Shown here: one piece after another, positions 42,454 to 51,203 of the stretch
Numbering within the stretch: position 1 is the first letter of the stretch
How the letters are laid out: each line of letters begins with the position of its first letter
Source: Thermohalobaculum sp050043005
Lineage (GTDB): Bacteria > Pseudomonadota > Alphaproteobacteria > Rhodobacterales > Rhodobacteraceae
DNA: 64,000 nucleotides
NCBI GenBank assembly: GCA_050043005.1
Contig: JBHJIZ010000113.1
Span: 45,417-109,416 of the forward strand
Direction of reading: 5' to 3'
Position numbers and translations under genes: made by a program
Notes under the pieces: generated by a model
The model's database searches: none
What the model was told of the DNA's origin: nothing
What the model saw: the letters and a program-made list of their open reading frames with translations, nothing else

Positions 42454-43629
42454 TCAGTTCCGCTCGATCGTCACCGCGGTTCCTTCGCCGCCTCCGATGC
42501 ACAGGCTGGCGACGCCCTTTTTCACATCGCGCCGCTCCATCTCGTGCAACAGGGTGACGATGATCCGGGCGCCGGACGCGCCGATCGGATGGCCCAGCGC
42601 ACACGCGCCGCCGTTCACGTTCACCTTCTCGCGGTCCAGGTTCAGGTCACGCATCGCGGCCATGGGCACGACGGCAAAGGCTTCGTTGATCTCCCAGAGA
42701 TCGACGTCCTCGACCGACCAGCCCGCCTTGTCCAGTGCCTTGCGGATCGCCGGAATCGGTGCCGTGGTGAACAACCCGGGCTCCTGCGCGTGGCTGGCAT
42801 GTGAGCGGATGCGCGCCCGGATCTCGCGCCCCGCAGCGTCGCTCTCACGCATCAGGACAAGCGCCGCCGCGCCGTCCGAGATGGACGAGGAATTGGCGGG
42901 CGTCACGGTCCCGCCGTCGCGGAAGGCCGGTTTCAGGGTCGGGATCTTGTCGGGCCGGGCATTGCGCGGCTGTTCGTCCGAGGCGACCTCGACAGTACCC
43001 TTCCGGGTCTTGATCGTGACCGGTGTGATCTCACGCTCGAAGTAACCGTCTTCCTGCGCCTTCAACGCTCCGGCCAGCGAGGCCAGCGCATAGTCGTCCT
43101 GCGATTCGCGGGTGAACTGGAAGCTCTCGGCACAATCCTCGGCAAAGGTACCCATCAGGCGACCCTTGTCATAGGCGTCCTCCAGCCCGTCCAGGAACAT
43201 GTGGTCCTTCATCTCGGCATGGCCGAGCCGCGCACCGCTGCGCATTTTCGGCACGACATAAGGCGCGTTGGTCATGCTCTCCATGCCGCCCGCGACGACA
43301 ACGCTGCCCTCGCCCGCGCGCAGGGCGTCCATGCCCATCATCACGGTCTTCATGCCGCTGCCGCACATCTTGTTGACTGTCGTGCAGGGCACGTCCTTGG
43401 GCAGACCGGCACCAAACGCCGCCTGACGCGCCGGCGCCTGTCCCTGACCGGCGGGCAGGACGCAGCCCATCAGCACCTCGTCGACCGAGGCTACATCGAG
43501 GCCCGAGCGGTCCAATGCCGCCTTGATCGCGGCCGACCCCAGTTCGGGTGCGGTGGCGCCGCTCAATTCTCCCTGGAAGCCACCCATGGGCGTACGGGCA
43601 GCACCGACGATGACGATGGGATCGGACAT
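42454..43629 (-). CDS. Acetyl-CoA acetyltransferase (thiolase)
   Basis: This 391-residue thiolase II has the acylated cysteine in NKMCGSGMK (C89), the NEAFAVVPMAAM histidine-loop region, GGACALGHPIGASGARI, and the C-terminal CIGGGEGTAVTIE with the catalytic base cysteine. It interconverts acetyl-CoA and acetoacetyl-CoA, or cleaves longer 3-ketoacyl-CoA. The ATG at 43629 has a GGAGG site. It lies immediately upstream of dddL and may be read through into it. Confidence 0.93.
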   Translation of the reverse strand: MSDPIVIVGAARTPMGGFQGELSGATAPELGSAAIKAALDRSGLDVASVDEVLMGCVLPAGQGQAPARQAAFGAGLPKDVPCTTVNKMCGSGMKTVMMGMDALRAGEGSVVVAGGMESMTNAPYVVPKMRSGARLGHAEMKDHMFLDGLEDAYDKGRLMGTFAEDCAESFQFTRESQDDYALASLAGALKAQEDGYFEREITPVTIKTRKGTVEVASDEQPRNARPDKIPTLKPAFRDGGTVTPANSSSISDGAAALVLMRESDAAGREIRARIRSHASHAQEPGLFTTAPIPAIRKALDKAGWSVEDVDLWEINEAFAVVPMAAMRDLNLDREKVNVNGGACALGHPIGASGARIIVTLLHEMERRDVKKGVASLCIGGGEGTAVTIERN

Positions 43630-43738
43630 GGCGGGTTCCTCCGGTCGGGCGGCGTGTTGCCGCGAGGGTTTGAAGCATCAAGTGACGGTTCGATCAAGAA
43701 CGGCTGGCGAGAATTCTCGATGACGATGCCGACATCGG

Positions 43739-44590
43739 TTATCCCGCCGCGACCTGCGTCAACACGTTGCGCGCATGGTCCCGGGTCGAGCCGCCGCGAT
43801 ACGTCAGAATATCATCATCTTCGTCCAGCAAGGCTGCATGCAGGCCTTGCGCCTGCGCTGGTGTCAGACACTCCAGCGGACAAACCGAGGTTTTGATCCC
43901 GAAGGCGACCGCACGGCTGCGCGGCAGGCGGACAAGGGTCTGCCGCTCGGTCCTCAGAAAAAGCGGACCGCCGACCGGTGCCTCCTGCATCAGTTTGTCC
44001 GACAAACCGATCGGCAGGAAAAGTTCCGCCGTCGGATGCACGAGCCAGTTGATCCGCACCAGCGGGCGATCCTGATGCAGGGCCTCGAAAACCCGGTTCA
44101 CCCGGCGGGCCAACGCGTCGTCATAATCCGGCACAGGATCGTGGATGATAGTCAGCGGCCGGTTCATCTTCTCGGACAGCAGCCAACGTGACGGGAAGCA
44201 CAGAATGGCCCCGATCAGCTTGTACTCGCCCGAGCTTTGGTCCGGCAGCAGCAGGCAGAAATCCTCGGCCACCAGATGAGCAATCGCGGTCCAGGCGCAG
44301 TATTCCTCGAGCTGAGTGATTTCCGGGTCCAGCCCCAGATGCGCCTTCAGCATTGACAGCAGTTCCAGCACCGGCTCTTCGGCATCATGGCCCGAGCCGA
44401 TCGCGACCTCGGGATGATCACGCAGAACCTCGCGCCGCCGTGCCATCTGGGCTTCGAAATCCGGCAGGCGCACGGTCCAGGCGTCCATGTCCAAAGGCGA
44501 GAGACCTGGCGGTTTCGCGGTTCGGCGCTGCATGAACGGCGTGTAGGGTGCGTGATCGAGCAGCCAGGGCGTGCGGTCCACCGCGTTCAT
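43739..44590 (-). CDS. DUF3445 haem-dependent oxidative N-demethylase-like protein
   Basis: This 283-residue protein matches the DUF3445/HODM alpha-subunit family: LVAEDFCLLLPDQSSGEYKLIGAILCFPSRWLLSEKMNRPLTIIHDPVPDYD, then RINWLVHP and LFLRTERQTLVRLPRSRAVAFGIKTSVCPLECL. The characterised member oxidises dimethylamine to methylamine with a haem b cofactor. The start overlaps the stop of the upstream methyltransferase gene (ATGA). This fits a methylamine-rich diet, but the other HODM subunits are not nearby. Confidence 0.8.
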   Translation of the reverse strand: MNAVDRTPWLLDHAPYTPFMQRRTAKPPGLSPLDMDAWTVRLPDFEAQMARRREVLRDHPEVAIGSGHDAEEPVLELLSMLKAHLGLDPEITQLEEYCAWTAIAHLVAEDFCLLLPDQSSGEYKLIGAILCFPSRWLLSEKMNRPLTIIHDPVPDYDDALARRVNRVFEALHQDRPLVRINWLVHPTAELFLPIGLSDKLMQEAPVGGPLFLRTERQTLVRLPRSRAVAFGIKTSVCPLECLTPAQAQGLHAALLDEDDDILTYRGGSTRDHARNVLTQVAAG

Positions 44591-45798
44591 CGTCCGGCCC
44601 CTGTCGAGTAGTGCAGCAGGTTGAAACCGGTCAGCGCCCGGTGCACTGGGCCCCAGAGCGTCGAGAACGCCATCCAGTCCTCTCCCGCCGACATCTGGCC
44701 GAGTGTGCGGGCATTGTTGACCCGGCCGATCAGCACGTGTGCGTCGTTGGGGATGTCGACCGTCATGGATTCGCCGTCGAAGCTTGCTGTCAGGCGCCCC
44801 TTATCGCGGATTTGTTTGGCCAGGGCGCTGGGGGCAACGCCAGTGATATGCGGGACCAGTTCGGGCTTCGTCGGGCGTGCGACGGCCTTCGAGGCCCGAT
44901 CGGCATGCGTCACATAGGCGACATGGGTCTTGATGTTTCCGGCGAGTTGCTCTGCCACAGTCATCCGCTGAGATGACGACAATGCCTTGATCCGCGCGGC
45001 ATACGCCGCGTCCGCAGGCAAGTAGCTTGCCGGGTCGTAGCGTGCGCTTTCCAGGAACGAGGCCAGTCCCAGACCGGCCCGATCCAGCGCGGACAGGAAC
45101 GACACCACGTCATAGGCCCGGTCGCGCGAATGCAGCAGCAGGTCGTAGAACCCTGCATCGGAGTCGCGATGATCGCCCAGATGGGGATTGCGTTGGAACG
45201 GATGCCCATCCGGGACTGTCTTCAGCGCCGCGCGCGCCAGCCGGATCTGGTCTGCCGGAGCGTCGTCGCCGAACAAGGCGCCGAATGCGTGTTGAATCGG
45301 GTAAACGCCTGCCCGGCCATAGGGTGCATAGACCATCAATCCCATGCCGCCCTCGGGCGCCAGCGCATCGGCCAGCGCACGAAGCCCCGCATCCGGGTCC
45401 GGCAGATGATGCAGGACGCCGCAGCAATCGACGTAGTCGAACGGGCCGTGTTCCGGCGCCGTCAGAAGATCGCCGGTCAGAAACCGGATCTCGAGCCCGC
45501 GCGCCTTGGCGCGCGCCTCGGCCACTGCCCGGCTGGCCTCGGACATATCCAGATACGTGACCTCGGCCGGACAGCCCAGATCCGCCAGCTTCTGCGCCAG
45601 CATGATCAAACCGTCACCCGTGCCGCCACCTGCGACGAGCGCCCGGAACGGCTGGGACCAGTCGCGCTGACCTCGGAACAGAAAGTGGTCGATCTCGACC
45701 GGGTGCGAGGGCGACCCCTCAATCAGGCGCGTCGCCTCGTCCGCGGGGTCACGCTCAGGGTAGGGATAGGTCTCGTATTGTCGGCGTACGGCATCCAT
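44587..45798 (-). CDS. Class I SAM-dependent methyltransferase with C-terminal domain
   Basis: This 403-residue protein has a methyltransferase domain (about 45-220) with ALVAGGGTGDGLIMLAQ (motif I), VTYLDMSEAS, FDYVDCCGVLHHLPDPDAGLRALADALAPEGGM. A C-terminal part (about 230-403) resembles regulatory methyltransferase regions. The substrate is unknown. Its gene is translationally coupled to the HODM-like gene. The start at 45798 has no strong ribosome site. Confidence 0.82.
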   Translation of the reverse strand: MDAVRRQYETYPYPERDPADEATRLIEGSPSHPVEIDHFLFRGQRDWSQPFRALVAGGGTGDGLIMLAQKLADLGCPAEVTYLDMSEASRAVAEARAKARGLEIRFLTGDLLTAPEHGPFDYVDCCGVLHHLPDPDAGLRALADALAPEGGMGLMVYAPYGRAGVYPIQHAFGALFGDDAPADQIRLARAALKTVPDGHPFQRNPHLGDHRDSDAGFYDLLLHSRDRAYDVVSFLSALDRAGLGLASFLESARYDPASYLPADAAYAARIKALSSSQRMTVAEQLAGNIKTHVAYVTHADRASKAVARPTKPELVPHITGVAPSALAKQIRDKGRLTASFDGESMTVDIPNDAHVLIGRVNNARTLGQMSAGEDWMAFSTLWGPVHRALTGFNLLHYSTGAGR

Positions 45799-45846
45799 CG
45801 CCCGTCTATGTCGGATCGGCCGTCACGCCGCAATACGAAGGATGCC

Positions 45847-46779
45847 TCAGTCGTCGCCGTGGACATCCGTCCACTCGACATCCAGATCCCATTGCAAGTT
45901 GTTCATCTGATCGACCAGCCATTCGTTCCGTTTCTTGGCATCGCCCAAGCTGCGGTCGCAGGATCCGTATGACTTGTAGAGCATGTGCAGAACCTCGGCC
46001 ATCACATAGGCCACGCCCGAGTCGACGATCGGCACATTCACCCATTTCCCGGTCCAAAGCCCCTCGATCAGGCTGGGCTGCGGGGTCTCCTTCATCACGC
46101 GTTCGCGGATCTTGCCTTCCAGAACGATCTGAAGTGCGGTGTGCTTGAGAAAATCCTCAAGGTATCCCGCATCGAGTTCGTTGGTGCCTAACCACGCCCA
46201 TTTGGGATCGTTCAGCCAGCGGTAGTAAAGCGAGATTCCGCTGAGCGTGTGCGGCGTCCAGCGGGCCATTTCTTCCGAGGCGACCTTCTCGGCCTCCTTC
46301 CTGACTGTCTTGAACGCGGCTTCGATCAACATGCGATTCTTGGAATCCTTCAGGAATTCGCGCTGTTCGACCGAGACATCGGATCCGCCAAGATCCGAGA
46401 CTGTCGAGTAGATCGTGTTTAAGTCGGCCGCCAGACTGACCGCTTGGAACGAGCGCCCGACGACCATCGCGACCTGTGCGCCCTTGATCAGCGTTCCGAA
46501 CCCGAGCGTCGCCACCGCCTCGACGATTGCGATGCCGATGTTCGTCCAGGCCTGGTCGCTGACATGGTCCTTGAAGATCTTCGAGGTCCGCGCAACCTCG
46601 CGCTCGTAGTGGTTCCGCTTGCTGTTCGCGATGTGGTGCTGAACCTGAATATGAAACTCCTCGGCATCGTAGAGCAGCAAGTAGAGCGACTCGTATGCCA
46701 GAAGTTTACCGATCTTTGGCGCCAGTGTTTGATCCAGCGCCGCCTTGCGCATGAGTTCATCAACAGGATAACCGGACAT
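45847..46779 (-). CDS. Hypothetical protein with central hydrophobic segment
   Basis: The family of this 310-residue protein is unrecognised. An N-terminal helical region (1-75) rich in charged residues precedes a glycine-rich hydrophobic stretch (about 78-112: IGIAIVEAVATLGFGTLIKGAQ and on). A mixed C-terminal domain rich in Trp follows (about 190-285). The hydrophobic middle recalls membrane-inserting toxins, but nothing else supports that. An AAGGAG site precedes the ATG at 46779. Upstream sequence is AT-rich compared with neighbours. It has no obvious partner gene. Confidence 0.65.
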   Translation of the reverse strand: MSGYPVDELMRKAALDQTLAPKIGKLLAYESLYLLLYDAEEFHIQVQHHIANSKRNHYEREVARTSKIFKDHVSDQAWTNIGIAIVEAVATLGFGTLIKGAQVAMVVGRSFQAVSLAADLNTIYSTVSDLGGSDVSVEQREFLKDSKNRMLIEAAFKTVRKEAEKVASEEMARWTPHTLSGISLYYRWLNDPKWAWLGTNELDAGYLEDFLKHTALQIVLEGKIRERVMKETPQPSLIEGLWTGKWVNVPIVDSGVAYVMAEVLHMLYKSYGSCDRSLGDAKKRNEWLVDQMNNLQWDLDVEWTDVHGDD

Positions 46780-46878
46780 GCGATCTCCTTTGCGAAATAG
46801 ATGTATAAAATTGGGCTCTCACCCCACATGAGAACGGTTATAATTACCATTCCCGTCGGTCGAATTCAAATATTCAAC
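46780..46878. promoter_or_regulatory. AT-rich gap upstream of the hypothetical gene
   Basis: 99 bases, markedly AT-richer than the surroundings (around GGTTATAATTACC at 46837-46849). It lies between the stop of the CHASE2 phosphatase gene and the start of the hypothetical gene, and probably holds the latter's promoter. Confidence 0.4.
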
Positions 46879-49050
46879 TTAGCGCTTAGTGTTTCCGATC
46901 TGTGCAATCACAAGTGTTCTATCGTCAGATTGTATCGCACGGTTCGGTTGTTCGCCGAGATGTTCGAGGACGATCATCAACGCCGTCGCGGCGTCGGCAC
47001 GCATGGCCGCGGCCAGTTGCATCGCATCAGAGATCCCGTCAACGCCGAAAAACGAGGGCGTGCCCGTGGCATTACCGGTGTGAACCTCGGCCTCGGTCAA
47101 CCCGTCGGTGAACAGGCAGATCAGGTCGCCTGGTTGCACGTCGACCGTCCCGCAGGCGTATGTCAGGTCGTCGGATAAGCCAATCGGCGGCCCGCCGCGC
47201 ACGTCGAGCGATCTTGGCGGCTCACCCGGCCGCGCGAGGATCGGCATGTCGTGACCGGCACCGCTGTATTCCAGCGTCCTCTCCAGGGGATCGAACAGGC
47301 AGGCGACCCCGGTGACGAACATCTGGTCGCGATTGTCCCGGGTGATGTCCCGGTTGGCCTGATCCTGCACCGATCCCAGGCTCTCGCGAACCAGAGCGGC
47401 ATTTTTCCAGAGGCTTTTGGACAGCGCCATGAACAGGCTTGCCGGGACGCCCTTGCCGGAGACATCGGCGATCGAGAAGAAAACCTTCCCGTCGCGCCGC
47501 GTGACGTAGTCGTAGAAATCGCCGCCGACGACCTGGGCGGGCTGGATGTGGCATGCCAGTTGCAGCGTGGGCACGGGGCGCGCCTCGCCCGGCGGCAACA
47601 AGCTCATCTGGATGCGCTGTGCAACGTCCAACTCGCCGTCCAGCCGTGACCGCTCGGCCCGTTCGTGCAGCAAGGTAAGTTGCGTTTCCTGATGCCGGCG
47701 GTCCCGTTCGATCAAATAGGTCGCCATGGCGAAGCCACCGGCGATCAGCAACCCCATGCTCAGCCCTATACCATCCAGCAACACTCCGGTCGTCGCGAAC
47801 AGTGCGACGCTGATCGGTAGGAATGCGAACGTGATCAACAGACCAATCGGCAGCATCTGCGTCGAGGATCTGAGGCCAAAGAACGTCGAGAACACAAGTG
47901 CGAGGCCGAAGAAGACAACGATCTCGGCCCAGGCGAGCCAGGTCGGCCGGTATTGGAAGTGGCCATCCAGGATCTGTTCGACCATCTGGCCGATCAACTC
48001 GCCCGTCATGGCGTTCTGGAACAACGGTGTATCGATCCGCCCGGCGAAATCTCCCAGCCCGGTCGTCACGATGACGAACTTGTCGCGGAATGCGGCTGGA
48101 TCGATCGCGCCCGCCAGCACCGCGTCACCATCCAGATAAAGATCCGGGTTCTTGCCACGCAGGTAGAAGCGTGTCGTGCCGTCGCGATCCATCGGGACGC
48201 TCAGGTTGCTGCCCAGGTCCATGCGGACATCGGACCACCATCCTCCGACAAGATCCGGCGCTGGCAGATCAAGCCCCTTGCGGATCAACTGGATCGCCAT
48301 GGCATCGTAGCGCGCGACCGGAGCTGGTCCACGATACAGGATCTGAACCGTCGAGGCTTTGCGCAGTGTCGATACTGTGCGGATATCGTCGACGATCACG
48401 CCCTCGGCAGCGGCGCGCGCGCGCAGTTCGGGATGAACGGACAGGGCCGTCGTGAATTTCGGTGCATCCGGCAGAGATGTGATCGCCCCGTCCAGAGCGC
48501 GCAGCGATGCCTCTTCACGCAGACCATGCGCCAGCCCGACCCCGCGCTTGCGCAGGATCGGCACGCGCGCCAGGGCGCTTTCGTCGAACAGGGCGACGGG
48601 CGCCACGACCGTGTGCGCCGCCATCGCCGCGGCGAGCTGTTGCGTCCGGGGACCGGTGAAGCCGGGCCCGCTTTCGATCAACTCGAAGATCCCCAACCCG
48701 TCCAGCAGGACATCCAGTCCGATCGCCTTTGCGCCGCTCTCTCCGATAAGGGTGACAAGCTCGGCAATGCGTTCGCGGGGCCAGATGCCCTGCATCCGGA
48801 CCCCACCGGGCGCCTTTTGCAGCGCGACGATCCGAACGGCATCGCGTGACGCATCAGGTGCGCGCTCGAAGTTCTGGTGCAGCAGGTCGAACCAGTCGGT
48901 GCGCCAGGGCGGTTCCTGCTTCTGCACGGTCAAGATGCAGGCGGCGAGCGTCATCGCCAGAACAATGGTGAGCCGGATAACCAGACCCAGCCGCCGTCGG
49001 CGCGCGCGCTCGTCGGCATACATCCTTGGGTTCCGGGTCTTCGCGTTCAT
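46879..49050 (-). CDS. CHASE2-domain membrane protein phosphatase (SpoIIE/RsbU type)
   Basis: This protein of about 723 residues has an N-terminal helix (about 20-42), an extracytoplasmic CHASE2 sensor (about 50-350), three closely spaced helices (about 365-450), a short coiled coil (ERDRRHQETQLTLLHERAERSRLDGELDVAQRIQMSLLP) and a PP2C-type SpoIIE phosphatase domain (about 500-720: GGDFYDYVTRRDGKVFFSIADVSGKGVPASLFMA, GAGHDMPIL, FTDGLTEAE). It should sense an external signal and dephosphorylate an anti-sigma antagonist. No sigma or anti-sigma gene is adjacent. The start at 49050 is uncertain; 49074 is an alternative. Confidence 0.85.
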   Translation of the reverse strand: MNAKTRNPRMYADERARRRRLGLVIRLTIVLAMTLAACILTVQKQEPPWRTDWFDLLHQNFERAPDASRDAVRIVALQKAPGGVRMQGIWPRERIAELVTLIGESGAKAIGLDVLLDGLGIFELIESGPGFTGPRTQQLAAAMAAHTVVAPVALFDESALARVPILRKRGVGLAHGLREEASLRALDGAITSLPDAPKFTTALSVHPELRARAAAEGVIVDDIRTVSTLRKASTVQILYRGPAPVARYDAMAIQLIRKGLDLPAPDLVGGWWSDVRMDLGSNLSVPMDRDGTTRFYLRGKNPDLYLDGDAVLAGAIDPAAFRDKFVIVTTGLGDFAGRIDTPLFQNAMTGELIGQMVEQILDGHFQYRPTWLAWAEIVVFFGLALVFSTFFGLRSSTQMLPIGLLITFAFLPISVALFATTGVLLDGIGLSMGLLIAGGFAMATYLIERDRRHQETQLTLLHERAERSRLDGELDVAQRIQMSLLPPGEARPVPTLQLACHIQPAQVVGGDFYDYVTRRDGKVFFSIADVSGKGVPASLFMALSKSLWKNAALVRESLGSVQDQANRDITRDNRDQMFVTGVACLFDPLERTLEYSGAGHDMPILARPGEPPRSLDVRGGPPIGLSDDLTYACGTVDVQPGDLICLFTDGLTEAEVHTGNATGTPSFFGVDGISDAMQLAAAMRADAATALMIVLEHLGEQPNRAIQSDDRTLVIAQIGNTKR

Positions 49051-49196
49051 CCGCCGTCCGGGATATTGCTCCATCCGGCAACGGAGCCGCGCCGGACAGC
49101 GGGAAATTGACATCTCTGCGACATTTCCCGCCGCTATCGAGCATGACGTGCCACATGCCTGTCTGTCTAGCTGTAGAGATACCGCAGGAGATTTCC

Positions 49197-50531
49197 ATGG
49201 CCAACGACCATTCGCCCGCTCATATGCCGCGCAAGATCGACCCGTCGCGCAGGCCAGCGACGAAACCCGATGGAACACCGGACGATCCGAACCGGGTCGA
49301 GATCGGGCCGACGCAACTGGCCTTCGACGAATGGGCGGCTGCCGGGATCGACGTGCCGAATTTGGAGCGGATGCGCCACCACCGGCATGGTCGTATCGTC
49401 GATGCGCTGGCCAAGTGGGATTACGGTGCAGTTTTCCTGACCGATCCGCTGAACATCCGCTATGCGACCGACACCACGAACATGCAGCTCTGGAACGCAC
49501 ACAATCCGTTCCGCGCCTGTATGGTCTGTGCCGATGGCTACATGCTGATCTGGGACTATGCCCGGAACGAGCATTTGTCGTCCTATGCCCCGCTGGTGCG
49601 CGAAGTCCGATCCAATGCCGGGCTGTTCTACTTCTCGGCCTCGGACCTTGCGCATGACCGCGCCGAGGCGCTGGGCGACCAGATTGTCGACCTGATCCGC
49701 GAGCATTGCGGCGGCAACATGCGGGTTGGCGTCGACAAGATGCAGTTGCACGGGATCCGTTCGCTCGAGGCGCGCGGCGTGATCGTGGAAGACGGCGAAG
49801 AGATCATGGAGAAGACCCGCCTGATCAAAGGACCGGACGAGATCTCTGCCATGCGGTGCGCGCTCTATGCCTGCGAACAGGCGATGCACGAGATGGAGGA
49901 TGCGCTTCAGCCCGGCATGACCGAGGTTGATGCCTGGGCGGTGCTGCAAACCGGCAATTTTCGGCGAGGCGGTGAATGGATCGAGACGCGGATCCTGAAC
50001 TCCGGCCCGCGCACCAATCCGTGGATGCAGGAGTGCGGCCCCCGCGTGCTGCAGCAGAACGAGTTGTTCGCCTTCGACACCGACATGATCGGTTGCTACG
50101 GCATGTGTGCCGATCTCAGCCGGACATGGTGGATCGGACCGGGCGAGCCCTCGGCCGAGCAGAAGCGACTTTATCGCGAAGCAAAGGATTTGATTGTTGA
50201 GAACACCGCCAGCCTGAAGCCCGGCATGACGTTTGAGGAAGTTTCACACGCGGGTCGTGAACTGGCCGAGGAATTCATCCCGCAGCGCTACGGCTCGAAG
50301 ATGCACGGCGTCGGCTTGTGCGACGAGTGGCCTTCGATCAAATGGCCCTGCGATGTCACGCCGATCTGCGGGAACTACACATTGCAGCCCGGCATGATGC
50401 TGTGCGTCGAGACGTATATGGGTGTGAAAGGTGCCAAGGACGGCATCAAGCTGGAGGATCAGGTCCTGATCACCGAGGACGGGGTGGAGAACATGACGAA
50501 CTATCCTTGGGATGAAAAATTGCTGGGCTGA
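49197..50531 (+). CDS. dddP: DMSP lyase DddP-like, M24 fold (copy 1)
   Basis: This 444-residue protein has the creatinase/M24 'pita-bread' fold, and its sequence follows DddP closely: RKIDPSRRP, VEIGPTQLAFDEWAAAG, DPLNIRYATDTTNMQLWNAHNPFRA, RGGEWIETRILNSGPRTNPWMQECGPR. The iron-binding set D294, D296, D306, H370, E405, E420 and catalytic D376 are all present, one position offset from DddP numbering. DddP cleaves DMSP to DMS and acrylate. The ATG at 49197 has an AGGAG site. It differs from copy 2 in the substrate-region loops, so its preferred substrate may differ. Confidence 0.83.
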   Translation: MANDHSPAHMPRKIDPSRRPATKPDGTPDDPNRVEIGPTQLAFDEWAAAGIDVPNLERMRHHRHGRIVDALAKWDYGAVFLTDPLNIRYATDTTNMQLWNAHNPFRACMVCADGYMLIWDYARNEHLSSYAPLVREVRSNAGLFYFSASDLAHDRAEALGDQIVDLIREHCGGNMRVGVDKMQLHGIRSLEARGVIVEDGEEIMEKTRLIKGPDEISAMRCALYACEQAMHEMEDALQPGMTEVDAWAVLQTGNFRRGGEWIETRILNSGPRTNPWMQECGPRVLQQNELFAFDTDMIGCYGMCADLSRTWWIGPGEPSAEQKRLYREAKDLIVENTASLKPGMTFEEVSHAGRELAEEFIPQRYGSKMHGVGLCDEWPSIKWPCDVTPICGNYTLQPGMMLCVETYMGVKGAKDGIKLEDQVLITEDGVENMTNYPWDEKLLG

Positions 50532-50654
50532 TCGGCCACGTCGGCCAGTCAAATTGTTTCAAATCTTGGCCATGCGGTGATCTGCCGTGATTTGCGGCGC
50601 TCATCGGTAATTCCCAAATCTGATCGTAGAAAAAGACGATCAGGGGTAAAACAG

Positions 50655-51104
50655 ATGAACGAACATCTCTCTGCAATTGTTGATGAAGCCACACCAGAGG
50701 ACGCCTGGAACGCGCTGGCGATCGACGACGACGCCGTGCTTGTGGACGTGCGCTCGCGGCCAGAATGGTCCTTTGCCGGGATGCCGGATCTGTCGGAGCT
50801 GGGCCGCGAGGGCTGGACCGTCGAATGGCAGACTTGGCCGGACATGACGCAAAACCTGGGCTTTCTGACCGATCTGGACGCACAGATGGGTGAAGAGGTG
50901 CCAAGCCGCATGTTCTTTTTGTGCCGGGCGGGCCCGCGCTCGCTGGCGGCGGCGCGCGCCACGGCCAAGCAGCTCCACGCGCGCGGGATCAATGTGCACA
51001 TCACGAATGTCGCCGAAGGCTTCGAAGGTGCTCAGAACGACAGCGGACAACGCGGGAAACTGAACGGCTGGAAGGCGGCAGGCCTGCCCTGGCGGCAAAG
51101 CTGA
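50655..51104 (+). CDS. Rhodanese-like sulfurtransferase between the dddP genes
   Basis: This 149-residue single rhodanese domain has the strand AVLVDVRSRPEWSFAGMPDL and an active-site loop FLCRAGPRSLAAA with the sulfur-carrying cysteine. It is unrelated in detail to the rhodanese at 39934-40329. The ATG at 50655 has an AGGGG-like site. It lies on the same strand between the two DMSP-lyase-like genes with gaps of about 100-120 bases. A sulfur role linked to DMSP use is possible but unproven. Confidence 0.82.
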   Translation: MNEHLSAIVDEATPEDAWNALAIDDDAVLVDVRSRPEWSFAGMPDLSELGREGWTVEWQTWPDMTQNLGFLTDLDAQMGEEVPSRMFFLCRAGPRSLAAARATAKQLHARGINVHITNVAEGFEGAQNDSGQRGKLNGWKAAGLPWRQS

Positions 51105-51203
51105 GCACGCGGAAAGGTCAGGCCTGATTGCGGCATGTCCCGTCGCGATCAGACCAGACGACGGGCCGTTTGATGGCGCAGCCTTCGGGATCGGAGGCCT
51201 GTT

